This document shows, one piece after another, positions 26,409 to 31,196 of a stretch of 31,196 nucleotides of DNA. Origin of the DNA: DASPLH01 sp035627675 (GTDB lineage: Bacteria > Acidobacteriota > Terriglobia > Terriglobales > Acidobacteriaceae); the NCBI GenBank assembly GCA_035627675.1, contig DASPLH010000117.1, positions 1 through 31,196 on the forward strand, given 5' to 3'. Position 1 is the stretch's first letter, and each line of letters begins with the position of its first letter. The translations under genes were made by a program, and so were the position numbers. The notes under the pieces were generated by a model. The model saw only the letters and a program-made list of their open reading frames with translations, did no database searches and was not told where the DNA came from.

Positions 26409-26887
26409 GCAGTGCTCGAAAGTCGCCGGTCGTACGCCGCAGCGAACCGATGATCCTGTTCGCTGTCGGCGGATATCGGTTTGCGATCCCGGCGGCTGAC
26501 GTGGACGAGATTCGCGAGACCTTTGCGATGAAGCCTTTCCGCCCGGTGCCCATGGCTCCGCAGGTGAAGTACACGGTCACTCGCGCCGGCCGCGAATACC
26601 TCGTGGTGGACACAGGCCAGCACCTGCGGCTCATGCCGTCGAAAGCAACGCGTCTGTTGATGCTGCGTTCGTCGGCTGTGGCAATCACGGCCGATGCCAT
26701 CGACCGCATGACGGATGTCCCGGCGATTTCCGCGCTTCCCTCGGCGTTCACCGGGGAAGAGCGCCATTGGTATCGCGGACTCGCCGTCATCGGCGGAGAC
26801 GTGGTCCCGGTCGTAAGTCCAGATTCGTTCCTGGAACCCGCGCGAACCGCGCGCCTGCAACAGGCGCGGCTGGGGGTGCAGCCATGA
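26405..26887 (+). CDS. Divergent CheW-like protein
   Basis: 160 aa from the GTG at 26405, which overlaps the cheB stop; the frame upstream of it only shadows cheB. It resembles CheW at both ends (MILFAVGGYRFAIPAADVDEIRE; GLAVIGGDVVPVVSPDSF), but the middle, where CheW has the GVINLRG region, is replaced by YTVTRAGREYLVVDTGQHL. It may be a specialised adaptor (ChpC-like position after cheB) or a receptor-array modulator. Confidence 0.75.
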   Translation: MSSARKSPVVRRSEPMILFAVGGYRFAIPAADVDEIRETFAMKPFRPVPMAPQVKYTVTRAGREYLVVDTGQHLRLMPSKATRLLMLRSSAVAITADAIDRMTDVPAISALPSAFTGEERHWYRGLAVIGGDVVPVVSPDSFLEPARTARLQQARLGVQP

Positions 26888-27342
26888 CCGCGGCACGGAG
26901 GTTCGTGGTGTTTCCGCTCGGACGCAAGCGCTTCGCCCTGCCCGCGGAAGTCGTGGCCGAACTGGCTCAGCCCGATCGCCTCCAAGAATTTCCGCACACC
27001 ACGCCTTTGCTCACCGGAGTGCTGGTGCGCCGGGGGCACATCATTCCCGTGTGCGATGTCGCACAGCGGTTGGTCGGACGCGACGCGCCGGCGCGCCGCT
27101 TCTACCTGATCGCCAACTCCGACCTCGTGGGCAGCCGGCAGATGATTGCGCTTCCCGTGACGGGCGAATGTGAACTGGTGGCAGCCGACATGCGAGAGCC
27201 CGCGGGAGAACTGCCGCCCTACGTCCTCGGACTGTTGAGCCTGCACGAAGAATTGATAGAAGTCATCAAGTTGGAATCCCTGATGTCCATGAGCGCCTTG
27301 CATGGCGCTCCGGCCCGTTTGGCCGCGGAGGTGCGCGTATGA
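26884..27342 (+). CDS. CheW-like adaptor
   Basis: 152 aa, with the ATG overlapping the previous stop (ATGA). CheW fold elements: FVVFPLGRKRFALPAEVVAEL, then LTGVLVRRGHIIPVCDVAQRL, the usual receptor/kinase interface although NLRG is changed to VRRG. This makes three CheW-type proteins in one operon. The C-terminus has LPPYVLGLLSLHEELIEVI, a typical last CheW strand. Confidence 0.85.
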   Translation: MTAARRFVVFPLGRKRFALPAEVVAELAQPDRLQEFPHTTPLLTGVLVRRGHIIPVCDVAQRLVGRDAPARRFYLIANSDLVGSRQMIALPVTGECELVAADMREPAGELPPYVLGLLSLHEELIEVIKLESLMSMSALHGAPARLAAEVRV

Positions 27343-28121
27343 GCACCATGGCGACGACCACTGCCGTCCCCAAAGTTCTGCTGATCGACAGCAACGTTTT
27401 TTTCGTCAAGCGTCTTTCCGACGCTCTCAAGCAGGAAGGGTTCGAGGTTCTTCACAGCACGCAGGCGGCTTACGCGCTCACCATGCTGGAGTACAACCCT
27501 CCCACGGCGATACTCTGCGCGACGAACCTGCGAGAGATGGGTGCGCTGGAGCTTCCGCGCATTCTTCATGGAGACAGCGCAACCGCCACGATTCCGATCC
27601 TCGCCATGGGCGACGGCGGCGAACACTCGCTGATGGCCGCGTTCCGCGCCGGTTGCGACGACTACATCGACCGCCGCCTCAGCCCTGAGAACATCGCGGC
27701 TCACGTGCGCACGTTCCTTCGCAGCCGCACCGAAGGTTTCCACCCGACGCAGATGCTGGAGAGCCAGCAAACGGCGTTGGAAGGGAACCTCTCGCACCTC
27801 GATCTTCCCGGAGTCATCCAGATGCTGGGACACTCGCGGCAGACGGGCGCGCTGCACGTGAACGCCGGGACGCTCGACGCGATCCTGTTCTTCCGCGAAG
27901 GCGACATCATGCACGCCGAGGCCGGAGACCTGATCGGCGACGATGCATTCATTCACGTGATCAAGGCTTGTAATGGGCTGGATCAGGGTGTGTACAAGTT
28001 TGTTCCTGGAGACACGGCCGCTACCCGCACTGTGCTGCGTTCGGCTACCGAACTGATGCTCGAAGCGGTGCGCGAGTGCGATGAAGAGCAACAGCGTGGC
28101 TCCGCCGAGGGAGGCTTCTGA
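27339..28121 (+). CDS. Pseudo-receiver fused to PATAN/DUF4388 domain
   Basis: 260 aa. Residues 10-130 have a receiver fold pattern, but the phospho-acceptor is lost: ILCA61TNL aligns where VLMD is expected, the acidic pair is reduced to Asp17-Ser18, and the conserved Lys is Arg112. Residues about 143-250 are a PATAN (DUF4388) domain (LEGNLSHLDLPGVIQML, GALHV, FREGDIMHAEAGDLIGDDAF). PatA-type receiver-PATAN proteins control cell polarity, pili or phototaxis in cyanobacteria and predatory or gliding bacteria. The ATG overlaps the previous stop. It probably signals by binding rather than by phosphorylation. Confidence 0.88.
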   Translation: MSTMATTTAVPKVLLIDSNVFFVKRLSDALKQEGFEVLHSTQAAYALTMLEYNPPTAILCATNLREMGALELPRILHGDSATATIPILAMGDGGEHSLMAAFRAGCDDYIDRRLSPENIAAHVRTFLRSRTEGFHPTQMLESQQTALEGNLSHLDLPGVIQMLGHSRQTGALHVNAGTLDAILFFREGDIMHAEAGDLIGDDAFIHVIKACNGLDQGVYKFVPGDTAATRTVLRSATELMLEAVRECDEEQQRGSAEGGF

Positions 28122-28945
28122 TGAGCGCGACTCCGGTCGTTTACTTCATTGACGACAGCGCGACGATGCGCGAAGTGATCAAGATCGCCTTCCGCCGCGA
28201 AAACATCAACGTGATCGCCTGCCACGACGCGGCATCCGCCGTCGATCTCATGGAGCAGAACGCTCCCGACGTCGTGATCAGCGACGTCATCATGCCCGAC
28301 AAGGACGGCTACGAGGTCTGCCAGTACATCAAGCAACATCCACGGCTCGGCAGGACTCCCGTGGTGCTGATGTCCGGCGTTGTCAACCGCTCGGTCGCCG
28401 AGAAAGCATTCGCCGTCAAGGCCGACGAGCTCATTCGCAAGCCTTTCCAACCGCAGGACCTGATCGCGCGCGTTCGCCATCTGCTCAACCCGCGTGCGGC
28501 GAGCGCCGCTCCGGTTCCGCAGCCGCAAGTAGCCGCTTCGGCTGCCGCTCTCAGCAGCATCTTCTCCGGCGTCGCGCCGAAGCCTACGCAGCCGCGGCCG
28601 ACCCTGGTAGCGCCGACGATTCCGGCGGCGGCTGCTCGCACGGCCGCACCGCCCAGCCTGGCCGCTACCGCCGCATCCGCCATGAATCCGGCCAACCCCG
28701 CGCCGCCGGTTACGATACCGGGAGCGCAAATCACCGGAGCTTCGGCAGCTCTGCCCGCGCAACCAGGCGCGCAGTCGCGCGTGCCTCCTCCGCCACCGTC
28801 GAGCAACATGGACCAGGCGAAGATGCGTGTCGAACTGATGCGCCTTCAGAGCCAGATCAAGAAGCTCGAGTCCGAGCTGAAGGCCGAACGCGAGTACTCG
28901 CGTGCGCTTGAGGAGCACATCAAGACCTTGCAGGAAGCCGAGTAG
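28121..28945 (+). CDS. Receiver - Ala/Pro linker - coiled-coil protein (RomR/FrzS-like layout)
   Basis: 274 aa. A competent receiver (Asp11/Asp12, phospho-Asp55 in VISDVIMP, Ser85, Lys107), then about 100 residues of Ala/Pro-rich disordered linker (125-225), then a charged heptad-like C-terminus from about 230 (MRLQSQIKKLESEL, EREYSRALEEHIKTLQ) that should form a coiled coil. TGATG overlap with the previous gene. This layout is shared with RomR and FrzS, polar localisation regulators of Myxococcus gliding and pili. It is a similarity of architecture only, not a demonstrated homology. It is the last gene of the operon. Confidence 0.85.
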   Translation: MSATPVVYFIDDSATMREVIKIAFRRENINVIACHDAASAVDLMEQNAPDVVISDVIMPDKDGYEVCQYIKQHPRLGRTPVVLMSGVVNRSVAEKAFAVKADELIRKPFQPQDLIARVRHLLNPRAASAAPVPQPQVAASAAALSSIFSGVAPKPTQPRPTLVAPTIPAAAARTAAPPSLAATAASAMNPANPAPPVTIPGAQITGASAALPAQPGAQSRVPPPPPSSNMDQAKMRVELMRLQSQIKKLESELKAEREYSRALEEHIKTLQEAE

Positions 28946-29121
28946 CCGGACCGGTAATCCCAACCCCGCAGCGCCAATTCGCGTCATACCCAGGGGGAAG
29001 CTCTGCCTCTGTCAGGCCGTGCATCTCACGTTTGTCGGCCTGCCAAAGCTGGATCGGATCGCGAAGACCGCTCCGGCTCCTGCCATTCACGCGGGCCGAT
29101 CCACTGGGAGATCCGGAATCG
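28946..29121. other. Spacer between che operon and membrane glycosyltransferase
   Basis: No gene supported. A 7-bp inverted repeat (CAGGCCG 29013-29019 with CGGCCTG 29036-29042) has a 16-nt loop and no U-tract, so it is at best a weak terminator. Confidence 0.4.
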
Positions 29122-30762
29122 ATGACGCATCGTGGCCTACGTTCGCTCCTGTCTGGTTCTATATCGAAGCTTGATCGGATGGGACGCGAGATCGAAGAAC
29201 ATCGATCAGGCTGGCTTGTTCTCGTGGGAATCGTTTTCGTGATCCTCACGACGATCATGTCCGGAGCCAAGCTGCTCTGGTTCGATGAGTTCATCACTCT
29301 TTACATCGCAAAGCTCAACCGGCTGGACGCCATCTGGGACGCGCTCGCCCGCGCCATGGATCCCAACCCTCCGCTTACTCACGTCCTTGTCATGTGGAGC
29401 ATGCGGATATTCGGCGAGGGGCCCTACGCGTTGCGGCTGCCGTCGGTGATCGCCACGCTGATCGCCGGCATATGCGTGTATAAGTTCCTGCGTCCACGCG
29501 TTCCCGCCGTATATGCCATCTCGGCAATGTGCATTCTCGGCTGCACGCGCGCCTTCGAGTACGCGTTCGAGAGCCGTGGCTACGCGCTGCTGGTGTGCTT
29601 CGCCGCGGTATCCCTGCTGGCGTGGACCAAGATCGTGGAGAACGAGCGCAAGCTTCTCTGGTCCGTCGTGCTTGCGCTGGCCCTGGCCGCCGGCATCTCC
29701 TCCAACTACTACGCCGTGCTGGCATTTTTTCCGATTGCCGCCGGCGAAGCTGTTCGCACGTATCAGCGTCGCCGCATCGAGTGGTCCGTCTGGCTGGCGA
29801 TGGTGATCGGGGCCGTTCCCCTGTTCTTCTACCTGCCGCTGATTCGGCGCGCCATACAGGTTTTCGCGCCGTACGCATGGAACAAGCCCAGCTGGGGACT
29901 CGTCGAGTACACGTATCTCTGGCTGGTTGACGAACTCCTGTACCCGATCGTGGCGCTGCTCGGGTTGACCCTCGCCGTTATGGCCTGGCGGCGGTACCGT
30001 CATGAGCACGACACGCCCGTTCTGCCTCGCCCGGAACAGGCGGCTCTTGCTGTCTTTCTGCTCGCGCCGGTGATCGGCTACGTCATCGCCATCGCGCGCG
30101 CCGGAATGTACACGCCGCGATTTGTGATTGCCACCACCGTGGCTGTTGCACTCGTGACGCCGCTGGCGGTCGCCCGCCTGGCTCGCAAGCAGATGTGGGC
30201 GGGCGCTCTGCTGCTGATCGTATGTGGAATGTGGTGGATTGCCCGCGCAGGCTCCAACACGATGGACTTCATCCGGCAGCGCCGCGCGTTTGCGACCGTT
30301 ATCCGCGAATTGCCAAGTACGGCCGACAGGATCGCCGTTCCTGACGCCTTGCTGGTCGTGCCGCTTCACTACTACGCGCCCAAGGAACTCGCGTCCAAGA
30401 TCGTGTACCCGATCGATCTGGCGGCGATCCGCAAGTATCAGCGCGAGGATTCTCCCGAGCAGAACCTCTGGAACGGTCGCGGAATCTATCCGCTGGCGAT
30501 CGTCCCCGCTGGCGACCTGGTGCAGACCGCGGGCGACGTTGTGCCCGTGGTGGCGAACCAGCATAACTGGATGATGAAGATGTTGGCTGCGCGAGGCGTG
30601 CCGATACGCCATGTGAGCACGCGCGAGGATGCGAACGTCAACGAGTTCTTCAGCCCGCTGGCACGCTTGCGTCCGTCGCTGTATGAGGCGGGCACTCCGT
30701 CGCTGTCGGCAAAGGCGGCCGGCAACCGCAAGCAGAACGCGAGACGGACAACGACCCGGTGA
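29122..30762 (+). CDS. GT-C fold (GT39/PMT-like) membrane glycosyltransferase
   Basis: About 546 aa from the ATG at 29122, which has GGAA 5 nt upstream; the frame is open from 29032 and Met at 29179 is an alternative. There are ten or eleven hydrophobic segments. The first extracytoplasmic loop has an acidic pair, Asp55-Glu56 (WFDEFITLY), followed by MDPNPPLTHVL, the pattern of ArnT/PMT-type enzymes that use polyprenyl-phosphate sugars. A soluble C-terminal region of about 130 residues follows. Acceptor and sugar are unknown. It is not obviously part of the chemosensory operon, though cell-surface glycosylation can affect pili. Confidence 0.78.
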   Translation: MTHRGLRSLLSGSISKLDRMGREIEEHRSGWLVLVGIVFVILTTIMSGAKLLWFDEFITLYIAKLNRLDAIWDALARAMDPNPPLTHVLVMWSMRIFGEGPYALRLPSVIATLIAGICVYKFLRPRVPAVYAISAMCILGCTRAFEYAFESRGYALLVCFAAVSLLAWTKIVENERKLLWSVVLALALAAGISSNYYAVLAFFPIAAGEAVRTYQRRRIEWSVWLAMVIGAVPLFFYLPLIRRAIQVFAPYAWNKPSWGLVEYTYLWLVDELLYPIVALLGLTLAVMAWRRYRHEHDTPVLPRPEQAALAVFLLAPVIGYVIAIARAGMYTPRFVIATTVAVALVTPLAVARLARKQMWAGALLLIVCGMWWIARAGSNTMDFIRQRRAFATVIRELPSTADRIAVPDALLVVPLHYYAPKELASKIVYPIDLAAIRKYQREDSPEQNLWNGRGIYPLAIVPAGDLVQTAGDVVPVVANQHNWMMKMLAARGVPIRHVSTREDANVNEFFSPLARLRPSLYEAGTPSLSAKAAGNRKQNARRTTTR

Positions 30763-30849
30763 TTGAGGTGCTGAGGTACTGAGGTACTAAGCTACTGAGC
30801 TTGGCGGCTCAGCAGCTCATCACCATCACCCTCATCACCTCAGTACCTC
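30763..30849. repeat. 8-nt tandem repeats and long inverted repeat in a convergent spacer
   Basis: Five consecutive 8-nt units related to CTGAGGTA run from 30763 to 30802 (two are exact copies at 30771-30786). Arm GAGGTACTGAGGT (30773-30785) is the perfect complement of 30837-30849, and an inner hairpin CTGAGC/GCTCAG (30795-30800, 30807-30812) is nested inside. The spacer separates converging genes, so the structure may act as a bidirectional terminator without a U-tract, or be a mobile extragenic repeat. Confidence 0.75.
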
Positions 30850-30851
30850 AC

Positions 30852-31196
30852 CTATTTCGCCTTGATCTTCTCGCGGTCGCTGGCCGCGTCGAGCGGACGC
30901 ACCGGCTCGGTCATTCGCGCCGGGTCGAGAATCTCCGTGATCTGTTCCTCGCTGAGGTAGCCCTTCGACCGGGCGATCTCGATGATCGACTTGCCGGTGG
31001 CAACCGACTCCTTCGCGATCTCGGCCGCTTTCGCATAGCCGATGTATGGGTTCAGCGCCGTTGCCAACGACACGGTGCTCTGCACGTAGTAGTCGCAGCG
31101 GTTCTTGTTGGCCGTGATGCACCGGATGCATGCGCGGTCGAGTTGGCGCAGCATGTTGGTCATGATCGTGATCGACTGCAACGTCGCATAGGCCAT
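30852..31196 (-). CDS. Aspartate ammonia-lyase / fumarase superfamily, C-terminal part
   Basis: The last 114 residues of a class II fumarase/aspartase family enzyme; the 5' part lies beyond the window edge, and the Met at 31196 is probably internal. The motifs NKNRCDYYV, LATALNPYIGYAKAAEIAKE and LDPARMTEP are closer to aspartase (AspA: NPYIGY) than to fumarase C (NPHIGY). The enzyme would deaminate aspartate to fumarate. The catalytic loop is not in the window, so fumarase cannot be fully excluded. Confidence 0.82.
   Translation of the reverse strand: MAYATLQSITIMTNMLRQLDRACIRCITANKNRCDYYVQSTVSLATALNPYIGYAKAAEIAKESVATGKSIIEIARSKGYLSEEQITEILDPARMTEPVRPLDAASDREKIKAK

Noticed and set aside
29032..29121. 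Upstream extension of the glycosyltransferase
   Set aside because: Thirty residues without signal or membrane character and no ribosome-binding site; a start at 29122 has better support.
1..31196. CRISPR arrays, insertion sequences, prophage or toxin-antitoxin genes
   Set aside because: No regularly spaced repeats, transposase, integrase or small gene pair could be recognised on either strand.

Overview
The window is GC-rich and tightly packed. It is bacterial, and the gene mix suggests Acidobacteriota (Terriglobia/Koribacter-like soil lineages): CheX, PATAN-type receivers, a YVTN-propeller lipoprotein, a DUF92 membrane protein, a bacterial Ku and many two-component proteins. That placement is inferred from gene content and was not tested by a search.

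Layout. 1-3380: a partial tRNA, a DUF92 membrane protein, Ku, and a beta-propeller lipoprotein ending in a strong bidirectional terminator. 3394-11560 (minus strand): a complete chemosensory operon, read right to left as tonB-like, mcp, cheW, cheR, cheA, cheB, cheY, cheX. 11882-17549 (plus strand): three translationally coupled genes (ATGA overlaps) encoding a large soluble multi-GAF/PAS histidine kinase, a stand-alone receiver and an NtrC-type sigma54 activator with an intact GAFTGA loop. 17766-28945 (plus strand): a second, different chemosensory operon resembling the type-IV-pilus (Pil-Chp) class. It encodes a HisKA-only protein, a CheY/PilG-like receiver, cheW, a PilJ-like mcp, cheR, a two-HPt CheA-REC hybrid, cheB, two more CheW-like proteins, a pseudo-receiver-PATAN protein and a receiver-linker-coiled-coil protein. 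29122-31196: a GT-C type membrane glycosyltransferase, a repeat-rich convergent spacer and the 3' end of an aspartase-like gene.

Main finding. The kinase/receiver/sigma54-activator trio sits between two chemosensory operons that point away from it, and the spacers share an inverted repeat of the form GTCTCA-N3/4-TGAGAC. Near-copies lie at 11762 and 11819, and exact arms lie at 17565 and 18395. Each operon-leading spacer also holds a sequence with sigma54 -24/-12 spacing: minus strand 11614-11599 before the first operon, and plus strand 17654-17669 and 18528-18543 before the second. One repeat covers a sigma70-like promoter candidate for the kinase operon. The simplest model is that the local activator binds these repeats, turns on both chemosensory arrays from sigma54 promoters, and may repress its own operon. 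This is read from sequence only and has not been tested.
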